Translations under genes and position numbers: made by a program | Shown: positions 37,618 to 51,250 of the stretch, piece by piece | How the letters are laid out: the number at the start of each line of letters is the position of its first letter | Numbering within the stretch: position 1 is the first letter of the stretch | The notes under the pieces: generated by a model | What the model was told of the DNA's origin: nothing | The model's input: only the letters and a program-made list of their open reading frames with translations | The model's database searches: none | NCBI RefSeq assembly: GCF_003945595.2 | Contig: NW_024104421.1 | Coordinates: forward strand, 6,758,001 to 6,822,000 | Origin: Pipra filicauda | Taxonomy: Eukaryota > Chordata > Aves > Passeriformes > Pipridae | DNA length: 64,000 nucleotides | Direction: 5' to 3'

Positions 37618-38817
37618 CTGCAAAAGGAGGGCCAAAAGATACGTTATAGGAAGCCTTGGTACCTTGCAATCAACAGTACCATCTGCGTGAAATCGGTTTA
37701 CAGACACCAAAGGAGAAGTCGCTTCAGCCGGTGCAGTAATTCCTGGAGCAAAATGCAGCAGTCACTGCAGGAAACCTCAAAAACCACCAAAACTGTAGGA
37801 GGAATAAGGACAAGATGGTGTTTTCTTTATCCATGTTGAAATGAGGCCAGAACTACTTTCTCAGTATTCTTCCACAATAAGAAGAAAGTTCATTACATGA
37901 CGCAGAGATAATTATCACCTAAACACAGAGTACAGAAGTGCCCAAACACTGCTGTGTTCAGCTACAAAGCAGGGCCCCTTGCTATTCTGCTTGGAAGTAC
38001 AGTCCTATAATGCACAAAATATCATAAGGCAATGAAAAAGAAGGAAAAGAGGTGAGGAAGTCCTTGAAGCAGTCTTTTCTCCCTGTTTGGACTATTTACA
38101 TCCTGGATGGTAGCAAGAGGTGAGCAAGAGATGGGTGGGTGGGCAGGGCTGTGGCACTGTTTCTGCACAGGCAAGGGCTAGAAGAGGTCTGCCTGCACCA
38201 CACTGTTGTTCCAGCCAACACTGAACTGCCAGCATGACTGGGAATTGAGCTACCTCTGCTAGAGCAAGCTGGCCAACAAATCAGCTGCAACAGCTAAGAA
38301 GTGTTTTTGAAACACTGGCTTTTAACTATGTAAGACAGATCTAAAAATATATTAGTAATAACTATAAACACCCTCAAAACCTTCAAAGGAGCTGAATTCA
38401 TACAGTAGCTGGATGTAAACCATAAGGTTTTTGAATGTCTGATTTTATGTCTGAGGTACTTCTAGAAGGAAAAAAAAAAGACAACAGGAAAGCAAGAGAA
38501 AGGAGAGAGAAATAAAGAAAAAAAAATTTAAAATGCCAGGAAGAAAAAAAAAATGCTACCAAAAAAAAAAGGAAAAAGACAGACTAGCTGAATTAATGAA
38601 AAAAAGAGAACAAAAAGATGAAATGGTTTCTGTCCATGTCAGTAATGCAGTCCTTCGGCTAGAATTCATTTCACATTTATTCTGGCGAGGAGAACATGTT
38701 CCACTGGGAACCAATGTGTAAAAGTCCTCTGAATCTAAAAGTACTTTAGCAGCACCATACCAGGTGGATCAGCACACATGGAAAATGAAAAGTGATGATC
38801 ATTTATCCATTACTTAC
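37618..38817 (-). other. DGKI: DGKI intron between window exons 4 and 5
   Basis: 1.2 kb. It holds an A/G-rich low-complexity tract at 38465-38600 (pyrimidine-rich in the transcript). A plus-strand open frame over this tract is composition-driven and not considered coding. Confidence 0.85.
38465..38600 (+). repeat. A/G-rich low-complexity tract
   Basis: Runs of A with scattered G and few pyrimidines over about 135 bases. It is 218 bases downstream of exon 4 in the transcript, where it appears as a U/C-rich tract that could bind polypyrimidine-tract proteins. This is inference only. Confidence 0.7.
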
Positions 38818-38874
38818 TTCTCTTGGAGATCTGGATCCTCCTTCTCGGAAAGTCGGTTTGCAGCGAAAATTAAT
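38818..38874 (-). CDS. DGKI: DGKI window exon 4: end of C1 domain A
   Basis: 57 nt, 19 codons in phase 0, INFRCKPTFREGGSRSPRE, identical to human DGKI as I recall it. The Cys of FRCKP is the last C1A zinc ligand. The acceptor is TGCCAG and the donor is GAA|GTAAGTA. The following Gly/Ser/Arg-rich piece links the two C1 domains. Confidence 0.95.
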
Positions 38875-41360
38875 CTGGCATTGAAATAAAACTGTTAGAA
38901 CTTCAAGTGAGCTAAGACACAATTTACTCCAGTATTTTTATCTAGGCCAGACTTTCAAAATATTTATTATCTATTAAAATATTAGCTTCACTAGGTAAAA
39001 AAAAAGTAACTATGTTGGATGTCAGAAAAAAATATCTCTTCTTATGCCATATTAATTCTCCTTCCTAGACCTTTACACAGCCCTCATCTTCACTAATGCT
39101 ATTGGCTGCCTGCTCAGTTCAACCATTTAAACCACCTCCTCCCTCTAGAAGAAAACTGCTTCATCTGTTTTGTTTTTCTGCAGATCATTTGCAAACAAAT
39201 GCAGACTTCAGCTGAGGTCTCAAAAGTTAGTAGGTGATAGAAATCTAACTGTAAGACCTTTTTTGCACATCCCATCTTTATGTCTTCATAAACAAAATCT
39301 GCAGAGAAATCATCATTCAGATAAAGAATCATGTAAATTACCATCAATTTCTACCTTTTCATTAGATCAGGATGTTTTCATTCACCTCCCCAACCACAAA
39401 CCATTTGGGGAGCATTGTACTGCCTCGTGCAGTGGTATTGCCAGCTTCAGATGGGAAAGACAAAGAGGATAACAGGAGCTTTCATGAATGGAAAACATTT
39501 TTAGAAAGGTGGAGAGAAAAAAAAGCATTTATTGAAAAAGAAGTCCTATGAAAAAGAAAGAAAAAGTTTTAAGAAAAGAAAATCAGTAGAAGTAAGAGTA
39601 GAATGGGGGGGATGTAGAAAGGGAAAAAATATACTGAAGAAGAGACAGGCCTTGGAAAAAGACCAAAGGATACATGAAGTAAGGATGTACTAGACGAAAC
39701 AGATTCAAGCTTAAGTTGACTATCCTTCAAAGAATAAAACATTTAAGAATAACGCACAGCTATGCCTCTGTTATGAAGGTAGAGGGATCAAGTTTCTCCA
39801 AATTTAAATACAACTCTCCCCAGATAAATAAGTTCTTCCTTCATTTAATAATGGCCTTCAAAATAATAGCTCTAGGGAGAAAAAAAAAAAACAAAAACAC
39901 ACAACAAAAGCCTTCAAAGAAAGAAGTAAACAAAATACCTATTACTTAAAAAGAAATGAAAAACATTGTTACATTACTCTTCTTTCACTGTTCTTCACCT
40001 GGAATTGCAATTTGGTGTTTCATTGCTCAGTCATGGCAGGTTGGAAAGACACCCAGCTTATATTTATATTTTATTTTGCTTACAACTTGCACCTTTGCAG
40101 AAAGGGCTAAGAAGAAGACTTATGTACCAGCTTTAAACTCCACAGAGTTTAAGAGGGATGCAGACTTTATAACAACCCTCTGCCAAGAAATGGATTTCAT
40201 GGTCTCCAAAATGTCATAAACAAGCTCAACAGAAAGGGTTTTTTATCTAAGTGCTCATTTGCTCCGTCTGGCAATGCCACCAGCTCACTGGGCTATAGAG
40301 AGTCAACACTGCTGCTGATGGAGGAAGTCATGAAAAATTCACTGGTAACATTTTGTGCTGAAAGCATGTGCTAATGCTAATTTCACTGTGGATAAAAGCA
40401 TCGGGGGTGGAAGTGGTACCTCTCCAACTTGGTTTTATGGCAATCACTGTGGCATTTGTCAACATGAGTCCAAGCACTCAGAAAGGAAAATACCCTTTCC
40501 AAAGAGTTGCTGCTATAAATTTGTTATGCATCAGTTTCTTTTATGAAGAACAACATAGCTAAACATATAGGAGTGAAAATGAAGCTCTAATGAAAGCAAT
40601 GGGGAAATTCCCACACATATTTCTTTACACATATCACACCAGGAATGAAAATGGTGGGGGGAGATTTCTTTAGCAGATTTCCAATTAGTCATAATGAAGA
40701 CAAATCACTGATGGGAAGACTGAAGTCAGTGATAGATATTCTATAGGTGCTTGGGTGTGATGAGGGATCCTTGAAGGAAATGAGAAGCAGGAGAGACACT
40801 AACAGAAATAATGACACTATAAAGGAAAGGGTTGATGTTTTCCATTTAACAGACAAGAATTTAATTTCTGAAGTTTTGAAGAGAAAACAGTAGAGTCTAG
40901 TAAATACAGGGGAAAATGTTCACAGTAGCATCTTATGCTGCATTTCTCATAATAAATATTGCTGTCACACAATAAATTATGCTGGCTTTAGCTGGGAAAT
41001 TTTGAAAGGCCAATTTTGTACATGACAGGATACTGCATTTTCTAGCTTCATTTTTTAATCTAGAAGTAGAGGGAATTTATTTTTTAAACATTAGAACTGT
41101 GAAAGCATTCTGTAACTTTTGTTCTTGGTTTACTTTTGGATTTTGTTGTTTTGGGGTTTTTTAGGGTTCATGGGGTTCAAAGAAATACATTTCAAAAAAA
41201 AAAAAAGCTGGAATTTAAGTCATATTTTTTTAACAAGTGCGTTGTTTAAACAGCAATGAAAACTTAATTTGGCATACAGTGTTTTCCAGGCTGAAATCTC
41301 AGAAAAAAGAATTAAAAGAGTGTTGGCTACGGCAGGCTCCAGAAGATGGCAATGTCTTAC
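38875..41360 (-). other. DGKI: DGKI intron between window exons 3 and 4
   Basis: 2.5 kb, AT-rich. A purine-rich stretch at about 39500-39640 (A- and G-rich, with a GGGGGGG run near 39605) reads as a pyrimidine tract in the transcript. No mobile element was recognised. Confidence 0.85.
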
Positions 41361-41435
41361 CTTCTCTAACTGCTCCATGCAGGCATTGTGGACCACAATC
41401 TTGCAGGCAGCACACTTCCTCCGCAGCGCGGATTT
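41361..41435 (-). CDS. DGKI: DGKI window exon 3: C1 domain A, core zinc knuckle
   Basis: 75 nt, 25 codons in phase 0, KSALRRKCAACKIVVHNAC followed by MEQLEK. The CxxC, the His four residues later and the Cys after it (CAACKIVVHNAC) are standard C1 zinc ligands. The acceptor CTTGCAG at 41436-41442 and donor AAG|GTAAGA are both strong. Human DGKI as I recall it reads CAVC and HTACIEQ here, so the changes are conservative. Confidence 0.94.
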
Positions 41436-43745
41436 CTGCAAGAGGAAAGGGAGACGTGTGGTATTCCCAGGAGGGAAAAGAAAGTTAGCTGTGAAACAAG
41501 AGATGTTTCGCTCCTTGTGCAACATACATTTTTTTTTTTTGCTCTCTTGGTGCTTTCAACTGTGCTGTGCACCGAAAAGTAAATAAATACATAAAAAGGT
41601 CTGAAGTTCTTTCAGTTAAAAACTGAACTTTCTGAAAAAGACAGCCACAGTACTCCAGTTTGTGAACTAGAAGTAAAAGTTTCCCTTCGGGTAGCAGATC
41701 AGCTTGTTAACACTGCAGAGCATCATTATAAAGGGCAGCATCCTATGAAGATGATGAGCAGAGCCAGTGAAAAATTACACACGCAAATCACAGAACTCCG
41801 ATCAGTTCACAAGAGTAGGTCACTTCATGCTTATCATATAATATTTAATTATTAATAATTAATATTAATTTGATAGGCCTAGCCACTGACTTGCAGGAAA
41901 ATACTTGGGTACTTGGGTCATTTAGCAGAGAATGATAAAATTCTCGGAGAATGCTTTTAAATGCTTATGATATGTTACAGCAGGGACAAAATTCTCAATT
42001 ATCCTGGTTAGTTTTATTAATTTCAGTAGGGCTTTTAAAATAATTTCCATGGACTCCCCTGGGCCAAGGCATATCAAAGGCAAGAGAATGCATCCAGAAG
42101 AGAGAATATACTGACTTATTTTATTCCACAAACTCAATTTAATTAATCAGGTGGAATTAATTTTCATAGAAATTTAACTTACAGACTTGTTCTTTAGGGA
42201 CAGAAGATTTATAAATACACAGTAAGCTGAGATTTCTTTTCTTCAGATTTTTGCATTCAATTTATTCATGTCCATTTAAATCTCTAATAAATTATTTCTT
42301 TAGAATTTTCAACATATTTAAATAAGCTCAAGAAGGAACAGGGAACACAGTTTCAGTTCATATTAGGGAATAATTATAATAATTTTACTGATTCTCATAA
42401 TTATCCAGATACACCCTAACTGTACATATTCACATGTATGTAGAGGGGTGTTATAATCTTTCATCTGAAGAACCATGACATTGTATAGCAGACTGAGCTT
42501 TCACGTTTTGTGACTTGATAACTTCAAGTATGTTTTTTATCTCTGTGTTTACCAAGAAGACACAACCTTGCAAATCATATGCAACATATTACTAAATTTC
42601 CACTCTACTTTTAATGAGCTAAATCATGAGGAACTAGTTACTCAGTTTTAGAAAGGCAAACTTCTATTAAGAACATCAGAACCATCATACCAAAGGTCCA
42701 CTCAACCAAACAAGTCCTGTCTCCAGCTTTCACCAAACCCCAGCGCCTCAGGACCAATGAGCAAAAACACACAGTGACACTTCCCCTGAATATTACCAAC
42801 AATCAGCAGATTGTTGGGACTTCGCCTTAGAATTCAAAAGGAGGCACAGACTTCTCTGGCTTGGCCTTACTGTTATATGCTGTGAAATAACCAATTCACT
42901 TGAGAAGTTTCAGGAGATGGATATTAAATTTGTGCGACAGAAAGCACTGATATTTGGGATCGAAGTGCCCCAAAAACTCGGGGTGGTTAGTAAATCAAAA
43001 GGCTTTGATTTGAATTAAATGCTCTGAAGTGTGGATTTTTTTAAATAAAAGCAAAAAGATGGTGGCTTCCTAAATACCAAAATAAAGGAGGTTTGGTTTT
43101 TTTCTTCTCTTTTGGTGAAGCAATTTAACTGAAACACTAAGGGAAGTGCCCCTGGAGGAGACTGGAAGTGTAACAGTGACTTCCCAGTCAGAGACACACA
43201 CAGGTTTGAGATCAATCCAATGAAACGTTTTCATACACAGCAGAGAAGTTTCAATAGGAGAAGGCTAATCTTGAATATTCTCGAATAGAAGGAGGTAAAC
43301 ACTCGAATATGAGTTCACTCATTGCCGGTGAGTGCACTCAGGAGTTTGGAAAATTCAGTTAAAATCCCTGCAGTGATTAAAATCACAAAAATTTGATCAG
43401 ACCGTACTCTCAGAGACTGCAATAAGTGATATATTTGTGTATGTGTTTGTGTAAAATAGACTAGTTTCTCTGAACATTTCTGAAACATCTCGATATTCTA
43501 ATTTCTTTTCTCTTAAAGCTGTTGATTACATACACTCTCACTGTGTAAATAATCTGGGTCACTCAAAATTGTTTTGGGCTTTTTTCCCCAAGCAATGAAG
43601 TCTTTAACAGTAGCCTTTTGCCCCTTTTGTATCCCTTCTGGAACACAGGTAAACAATTCAAGCTCCCAAGCAACTGAGCACTGCTTCAATTTGAAGTCAG
43701 GCTTGTTACCTCAGAAAGAGAAAGAGAAATCTGAAAATAACTCAC
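41436..43745 (-). other. DGKI: DGKI intron between window exons 2 and 3
   Basis: 2.3 kb. It contains a CR1-tail relic at 42665-42800 and an AT-rich stretch near 41835-41875. Nothing else stands out. Confidence 0.85.
42665..42800 (-). mobile_element. Ancient CR1-type 3' tail
   Basis: TAAGAACATCAGAACCATCA, then ACCAAAGGTCCACTCAACC and CAAGTCCTGTCTCCAGC, resemble the 3' end of the same old amniote family seen at 22080 and 57515 (consensus taagaacataagaatggccata, accaaaggtccatctagccc). Only about 130 bp is recognisable. Confidence 0.55.
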
Positions 43746-43841
43746 TGAGAATTTGACTTGGCAGCTTTCCTCCCCCAGGTAGCAGAGGTCCCCAGAAACA
43801 TTTGTCTCTAGCCACAGATGCTCTCCATTCACAGCATTTTC
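43746..43841 (-). CDS. DGKI: DGKI window exon 2: start of first C1 domain
   Basis: 96 nt, 32 codons in phase 0, from [17 protein letters not shown] to EESCQVKFS. The acceptor is TTCTCAG and the donor is TCA|GTGAGT. It supplies the first zinc ligands of C1A: the His of GEHLW and the Cys of [10 protein letters not shown], spaced C-x6-C instead of the usual C-x2-C. That unusual spacing is shared by DGKI and DGKZ as I remember them. Residues are nearly identical to human DGKI; the changes I see are N to S in EENC, R to K in QVRF and A to S at the last position. Confidence 0.93.
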
Positions 43842-45189
43842 CTGAGAAAAGATGATTGTTAATCTGTTTTGTGAAATTCAGCCATGTGAGTATAGAGAGG
43901 GGAGAGGGGAAAAAGAAAAAAAGGTCTGATCTGCAACACAAATTTTAAAAACTAAAATAAACTAGAAAAAAACAAATGAAAAACAACCACCACACCATTA
44001 GGTGTTGCTTTGGTTTTCTACAGCACAAAGCCATAGCACATAACAGTATTACCTGGCTGGCCACCCCTGCTCAAAGGATGCTGATGATAAAATGATGTGT
44101 CACCAATTGAAACCAAAGTATTTTTGTGCACTGTTCAGTGAAACTTTACTGATGTTCTTTCCACATGCTGCATAGTTTAACTGGTAATTTAGATTTTGTA
44201 AGCATGAGATATACACAGAATTTTAAAGAAACAGAAAATCAAGAGAGATGAAACAAAAACACAGCTACTGAACTTTCAAATGGAGAGGCCCAAAAATTTG
44301 AGAACTGGGCCCAAGAGTGAAAAATAACACACTGACTATAGCTTTAGGAGGATGGGATAATTTAGTCATGGGAAAATGCTTTCTTTAAAATGGCTGGATC
44401 AACACTATGTTCGTGAATACATCAACAAACCATTAAGCTGCTAGGAGAGACCAGACTTTATATATGAAAGAATAATTCATTCAACTGAGCACACTGACAA
44501 TTAGGAGTGATCAACTGGGTGATATCTGACTTTGCCTTGACAGACTCATTTGATCCAATTTGTACCTTAATTCTATAAAAATTCTTGTTCTAAGGAAATT
44601 TGGTTGTAGATAGACCATGGTTTTCACTTGACTGTAATCCTGGCATGACTAAAAAGCCTAAAAGTCTACTGTACACTACTTGAGCAAAGTGAATAAATAG
44701 GATTTCTGTTCAGCCAGAATTAGAGCATGATAGAAAATGCTTTGACAGTCTGACATTTGGTTCCCACACTGCAGAAGTCACAAATGATGACGCTTACCAA
44801 ACAGATGGCGTCCGACAGCAGGATGCTCTGAAATAGCCATCTTGGATAAAATAATTTATTTAAAATACCACTGACAGTTTCAAAGTGATAAAATGAGAAA
44901 ACTTCTCTTGCCATGTGGATTTCTTAGGTAATGGAGAAAAGCAGAAGCGGCAAAATCCTTTGTTCTCTAGAGTATGCATGCATCCACAACAGCCAGGACC
45001 TATGCAAGTCTGCACATGGTTCTACCACAACTGTGGTGTTCACTTCAAATAAACTAAGAGGACAAGACCAACACTGTTTTTTTTATCTAGTGAGAGGTCT
45101 ATCTGCCTACAGGTCTTCTAATTTCATCAGAAATGTTCCCACTGGTGTCAGACTCAGTATTATCCCTCAGCACAAGGGCCCAGGTGAGA

Positions 45190-45365
45190 GTGAGACTGGG
45201 ATTCCAATCTACTGCCATTGCACCCTGATTAATCTTCATTTGGTGGCACAATGTTCTATACCTCCATTTCTTATCATGCTTTTGTCTGTCTATCCACTTG
45301 AACTGTAGACCCCCTGGGACAGAGAGTTTCCCAAACTGTACAGATTAGAGCACAATAGTTTAGGT
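45190..45365 (+). mobile_element. Ancient SINE/LINE-like tail (amniote)
   Basis: TTGTCTGTCTATCCACTTGAACTGTAGACC, read in two parts, and then GGGACAGAGAGT resemble the end of an old amniote repeat (tgtctatttagactgtaagctctttggggcagggact). The body upstream is not recognisable. Family assignment is uncertain. Confidence 0.4.
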
Positions 45366-48300
45366 CGGACTTTTCAACACTTTTATAATGCAAAATAGCT
45401 TCTAAACACTTGTACTAGCTTAAATAATTCTTCAAGCCTTTCTTAGAGGGTAAATTACTCAGATTGTGAACTCTTTCTCTCATGTTTATCCTTGCATTAC
45501 AGCTATTTTCTCTGGCAAGAACTATCTTGGATTTACAGCACATCATGGAGGCCTAGTCACATACTAATAAAATTACTATGCCCACAGTATTGCCCAACAT
45601 ATTAACATACTCTCTAGCTCTTGAGGAGTGAGACAAGAGGACCAAAGCAGCAGGATATGAGCTCATCAAAGAGTGCTTGACCTGAGCATGTTCTCTGCTG
45701 ACAAAACAGTGCAAAGATTACAACTCAGAGGTAAATTCTGTAGATTATAAAAGATGTTTAGGAAAGATCAACTCCGAAAGCTAAGTGAGAAAGCACACAG
45801 CTCCTGGAACATAATTTTAAACAAGGAATAAAAATTACATTAAAAAATAGATTAAACACCCCTTCATTCGGACAACATCCACATAACTTGCCATCAGGAT
45901 TTCTAAAGATGAAGTGGCCTATTTCCATAACCTAGTTTAGACTGATTGAGGTTGTTCTCTATTGTTCCAGACTGCATCATAGATTTATATGTCTAACTTT
46001 ACATCACCATGTAAATAAAATTAGGAAGTAGACTACAAGGATGAACTTTGTAGTTCATGCTATGATAGAGTTCTGACACTACTAGGTAACAAAAATGTAA
46101 ATAACCTCACCTGGTATGAGGGAAATACCTCCAGATACCTACTGCCACAAACAATTTCACAGCACTGTGTGTAAAAACTCAATTTCAATTCCAGCAAACT
46201 GACATTGGAAAAATCTTTTATCATGAATCAGAGCAAAACCTGAGACTTCTCAAGATGAAATGCCCTCCCTCAAAAATCTTTTCCTGTCTATTAATTTGTC
46301 TCAATAAGATCAAAGGGAATTATTTGAACTTTGCTGTTTTAAATTTTACAGGGCTCTGTCGTTTATACGATGAGACATTCTGTTGCCACATATGAAAATC
46401 AAGATGATATAGTCAAAGGAAAATGCTTTGACCTTTTCTAAGCCAAACTTTTCATTCAATTCTGACAGAAATTTTTTACAAAAATCAATACATTTCCATG
46501 AAGAACTTTGACTGCAACAAAACAGTATTTTCTGCTGCAAAATTTACAGGCAGTATTCCACAACATGATGGATGAAAGGGTACTCTTCTCCATCTACCAG
46601 CACATAAGCTGATAGACGTCCATGGGATCACCTCTAGTATGAGCTCCTGTTTAACACAAAGCTAAACCACAGTAAAGGCTCTGTCATCACTTGTATATTT
46701 TGATACAGAGGGGTTTTTTTCATTAAAAATTTGCCAGTTTGGTTTATTGTTTACTCGATGTGTCTACGTTGGCTTTAGAAGTTAATGGCTTCTAAAGAGG
46801 CAGTCCTTCTCCTTCTGTCCCACAACCTCAGTCTCATGCTCTTGCCATTTTCCTCATGCCAAATCTGGTGGCTGTAAAGCTACACACAGAATAGAAAGAA
46901 ATAGATACCTTATCCACCAAATCAGCTAGACAAAATGACTCACCCTGTGACCACATAACTGCTGGATCTGACATAAGGAGGGGTGGGTTAAAGACGGGTT
47001 CAGTGGAACTGATGCTTTCAGTACCAGCTGAGTGCTAGGGCAGCTTAGCTGACCTGTCAAATCATGCTTTCAGGCTGACGTGGTTTGCTTTGACTTGCTA
47101 TGTGGAAATGGATTTTATCCATCATTGTGGATAAAACAGAAATGACTGCGGCCTAATATTTTGGTGTTAAAAAGAAAAGTGGGAACTCTCTTTTCTCGCC
47201 TGGCTTCCCAGCCTTCACAAGTGTGTGAACTCAGTGTCCTGGGAAGAAAAAGAGCCCCTGCTCGCTGAAGCGGAGAGAGCAGTGCTTTCCTGGCAGATGC
47301 AGCCTGCCTCACAGGGGACACATGAACTCAATATGCTCCCCCAGATGGAGACCTCCCATTTGATTGCTCCTGATCTGTTACCACCTTAATAGCAAACAAA
47401 AATAGTTTCAGTATAGCAGACATATGAAACAACACCCACCCACAATCCCCCGTGAAGTGGAAATAAGAATTCAAGGACTAGGAGTTTGGGAACGGTGTAA
47501 TTACCTGCTCGTGTTCATAACTTGCTGTGCACATTTCACTAATTCAACTGGGTTTCTTCAAGTGCTCCAGCATAGTTAAATGACAGAACACGAATTACCA
47601 TTTTTCTAAATCCCTCAAGTATCTCCATACCTGACTGCTCTTCAGGCTCCAGTCAGCATGGTTTCAAAACCACTGCAGATAGACCTGACTGCTTTAATTT
47701 GCCATGTCAAGCAGCTATAGCTATTCAGACAAACAAATAAACCAGTCAGCCCAAACTTCCAGTTCAAAAGAGTCATAACTCCAATTGTAACAGGAAGAAT
47801 GGAGCTCTCCTCCACTCCTGCCTTGACTGACATTCTGCAAAATAATATATGACAGATTTCTAAAATAAGCCATTAAGAAAATTTTCCCTTTGTTAACACT
47901 CCAGCAAGAGAGATGAATCTTCTTGGAAATAAGCATTTGGGTGATACTTATGATTAGTACAAAAGTAGTGCTCATCAATCTAAACTTAATTAAACATATT
48001 TGTAAGCAAAAATTATTAGCTTTAGCCCTTTTCTTTATGAGGTGGTTATTGAGCAGAAACAAATTTGTTTGGATGTCTTTTCTCCAAATGTCTTTCTATC
48101 ATGTTTGATTTGTGTTTCAACCTCAACTCTAAAATTCCAGACTTTGTAATAACTCATGTTGCAAACAGCAACAATTTCTCAAAGGTTTTTCTGTTGATAT
48201 ACATTCTCAATTTTAACTCCACCTTAGCAAATTTTAATTTGGGAATATTTTTCATATAGAAGTCACTAATTTTTTAGTTACAAATGTAATACGTGGGCAT

Positions 48301-49429
48301 AGAATAAAATAAAACAGCATGGACTTATGGTACTACAATGTTACTTCAAAAACCCATGAAAATATGTAGGCTGCAACTTTCAGAATTTTTGGGTGTTCAG
48401 TTTCTAGGTCTTGGTTCTCCACATTCTCTTCCTTTTTCTGCCATTCTCCTTTCCCCCACCAACATCTCTGCATGAATCACCCTGTATTCTCTTCTGAGTT
48501 TTTGAGATCCTCATAACCATCATCTGAGAGATCATCTGTATACAGAAGCAGAATAACAACATTTGTCTTCGTGGAGGAGCAATGTCCAGATGCTATCAAC
48601 TGATATGATGATTCCCTATGTCCTTATGAACCATTATTTTGTCTGATAACAGCTTTCCTTCAGCAAAGGGAAAAATACTTAGTTTCAGGTAGGGCACCTT
48701 CTGCATTATCACTGTGTCCTCAATACCACTGGAAAAATAAAAAGCTATGGCCACTGTTTTGAAATATGACAGACCTTTTTTCTGTTTAGATCTCTCTGGA
48801 AAGAATATTCTCAAATCTTCATGAAAAATAAACAGCAAAGTAGAACTACTTATCCAGAACACAGTGTGTGTCATCCACACAAAAAATTCAGCAATTTTTA
48901 AGTATGCACGGAGCTTGCACTCATCACAACTTACTTACATGGAACTAGAATTCTTACCACTTCTACATGTTTTTATGTGACTAATGGAATACCCACATCC
49001 CAGGGATCTCCTTTTCTCATGAGTGATCTGATAATGTACATCTCTTTTCAACTGAATACTCAGTTCCCAAATACAAAACTTAGTCTTGCAGACACTCTAA
49101 TGGAAGGGAAGTATCCTTCAGTGTAAAAGTTAGTATAGCTTTTAGGAACTTATGATGCAGAAGCCAGACCATCCATGGGGAAAATAAATAAATTGATCTA
49201 GATTGAGGGAACTGTTTCATCATATGTAAAACATGGATTACTGCATTAGCACACACGTTAATTATCCAAAGTATAATACATCACTAGGCACTTCCAAACA
49301 CCTACTGTCCATGAAAGTAAGTGGACAAAACTACTGATTATTGCCAAAAAGATACAGAATATAATGCAACAGATTCATTGCGAAGTCACATTCACTTATT
49401 ACAAATACCTCACTGATACAGGTCACCTC

Positions 49430-49945
49430 ACTGTCTATTTATCTAGCCAATACCTCATCAGTTTTTCCACAAGGATGTTATGGAAGATAGTGTCAAAAAT
49501 CTTGCAAAAGTCAACATAAAAGCCATTGCTCTCCCCTCATCTACCAAGTCAGTAATTTAATTATAGAGGTCTGTTAGGTTGGTCAGGCATGATGTCCCCT
49601 CCACAAGTCAATGCTGGCTACTTTCAATCACTTCTTATTCTTACTATTTTTGGAAATTACTTCCAAAAGGATTTGCTCCATCACCTTCACAGGAATCAGG
49701 GTAAGGTTGATCAGTATGGAGCTCCCTGGATCCTCCTTGACCTTCTCAAAGGTAGAATTAACATTTGCTTTGTCAAAGTCCTCAGGAACCTCCTCTGACC
49801 TTTCAAAGACAGCAGACTGTCCTTGCAGTGATATCAGCCAGCTCCCTCAGCACTTTTGTGTGCATCTCATCAGGTCCCATGGACTTTTGTATATTCAGTC
49901 TAAGTATTCCCTAACCTGATCATCCGCGTCGCATTTCCTGCCCCA
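49430..49945 (-). mobile_element. CR1 LINE reverse-transcriptase fragment
   Basis: Read on the minus strand, it follows the CR1 ORF2 order. The section around 49845 (CAGCTCCCTCAGCACTTTTG, CATCTCATCAGGTCCCATGG) is upstream, the CTCCCTGGATCCTCC section near 49720 is next, and the region for the FSKAF-type motif lies near 49490-49510. The frame is broken by many changes and no full product is encoded. It is inserted in the same orientation as DGKI. Confidence 0.75.
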
Positions 49946-50414
49946 TTCAGCAGCAATTCAACGTTTTTACTGTTGTTCCTACCTTCCTCTTCCTGTTAGA
50001 TTCTACCCTAGATGAGGTCTGGCTTTCCTTACTCCATCTGTGCTGAATCGGGTGGTGCCTTCTACAACCCTCCTGAGCTAAGTCTGATTCCACATCTTGC
50101 TAAATGCCACTTTTCAACTTCTACTCCAACACAACAGTTTTCTGGTTTTGTTAAGATCTATAAGATTTTTGGCTTTGCTTTTTATACATATAATGTATGG
50201 TATAAGGTTATAATAAATATTCAACTTGCACACAGAGAACTTTGATTGTGCGTTCACAGAACACAAAGCAAGGATCAGTCAAGTTTTTTCATTGACCTCC
50301 AAGAATGAAAGCTGCATATCTTCAAATGCCACTTATGAGATATAACCAGGGTTCTAAGTCATCGTGTCATGGGAGAAGACAAGAAATGGACATCAACAGA
50401 AAAAATGCACTATG

Positions 50415-50480
50415 AAAAAACAAACAAACAAAACAAAACAAATCAAACAAACAAACAAAAAAACCCAAAACAAAAAAAAA
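50415..50480 (+). repeat. CAAA/CAAAA simple repeat
   Basis: Repeated AAAC, AAACA and AAAAC units with a few interruptions. In the DGKI transcript this reads as a U-rich stretch. It is far from any exon. Confidence 0.85.
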
Positions 50481-51069
50481 GTATTTCTGGCTGGTGTGAA
50501 CTTCAACACATTAGTATCCTCATGGCTATCAATATTTTTGTAGGCACCAAAGAAAGCAAGAGCTAGAAGGCAGTACTTAAAAGGAAATTAGAGTAGGACT
50601 TTGTGTGCTAACTTATGGTAATATTCCTTTGTAGTAAAGGGCAGTAGAAAAATACACAAAGATCTAGATCCTCGAGGGTACAAAGGCACTGTATGAGGTG
50701 GATCAGTTTGTACTTACTTGAGAATCTGGTCTAGAATTACTTTATTATTAACACATGGGAGTGATGTCTAAAATGGGCAAGGGTGGGAGAAGGGGATATG
50801 CATAAACATATCACAGGAACAGTCATTTAAGTTGGTTCTTTTTTGGTAAGGCATACTCTGCACTCCCCTCTGGCTATAACATCACCTATTCCAGAAAATA
50901 TATTCTGTATCACCCTGGTGTGAAAAGATAACATTAAATTATACATCAAAACTACAAGTTAACTTGAATTAAGTGTAACAAATGTGATGAAACTGGATAC
51001 TTGCAGTTATGTCAGAGAAAAGAAACCTCAGGGAAGACAGATAGTAGCAACAACAATAAGAATACTGGT

Positions 51070-51250
51070 TTTTCTTTAAAAGGTCTTAAGGGATATGAGA
51101 ATCATCACCTCTGTTTTACAGCTAGAGTGGCTGATGTACTGAGAGGCAAAACAATTCATCTGAGCTCACTCACGAGGTAAGTGACAGAGCAGAGAACAGA
51201 AATCCCACTCTCTGAATCAGTGTCCTGTTCACAAGACCATCTGATAATGA
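51070..51250 (-). mobile_element. Ancient MIR / CORE-SINE-like relic
   Basis: The pattern CTCTGTTTTACAGC, then GTACTGAGAGGCAAAACAA, then GTAAGTGACAGAGCAGAGAA resembles the reverse complement of MIR-type SINEs (ccattttacagatg, ctgaggcacagagag, agtggcagagc). It is heavily diverged, and the tRNA-like head is only faint near 51230. Confidence 0.5.

Noticed and set aside
38533..38721. Plus-strand open frame whose end (GEHV and GTNV) faintly echoes the DGKI C1 exon at 43746-43841.
   Set aside because: The nucleotide match is only about 60% over some 33 bases, and it lies on the opposite strand in A-rich low-complexity sequence without splice sites. It looks like chance.
47115..47321. 68-codon minus-strand frame in somewhat GC-richer sequence within the exon 1-2 intron, considered as an alternative exon.
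   Set aside because: It shows no convincing acceptor-donor pair in the required phase 0 and no similarity to known DGKI sequence.
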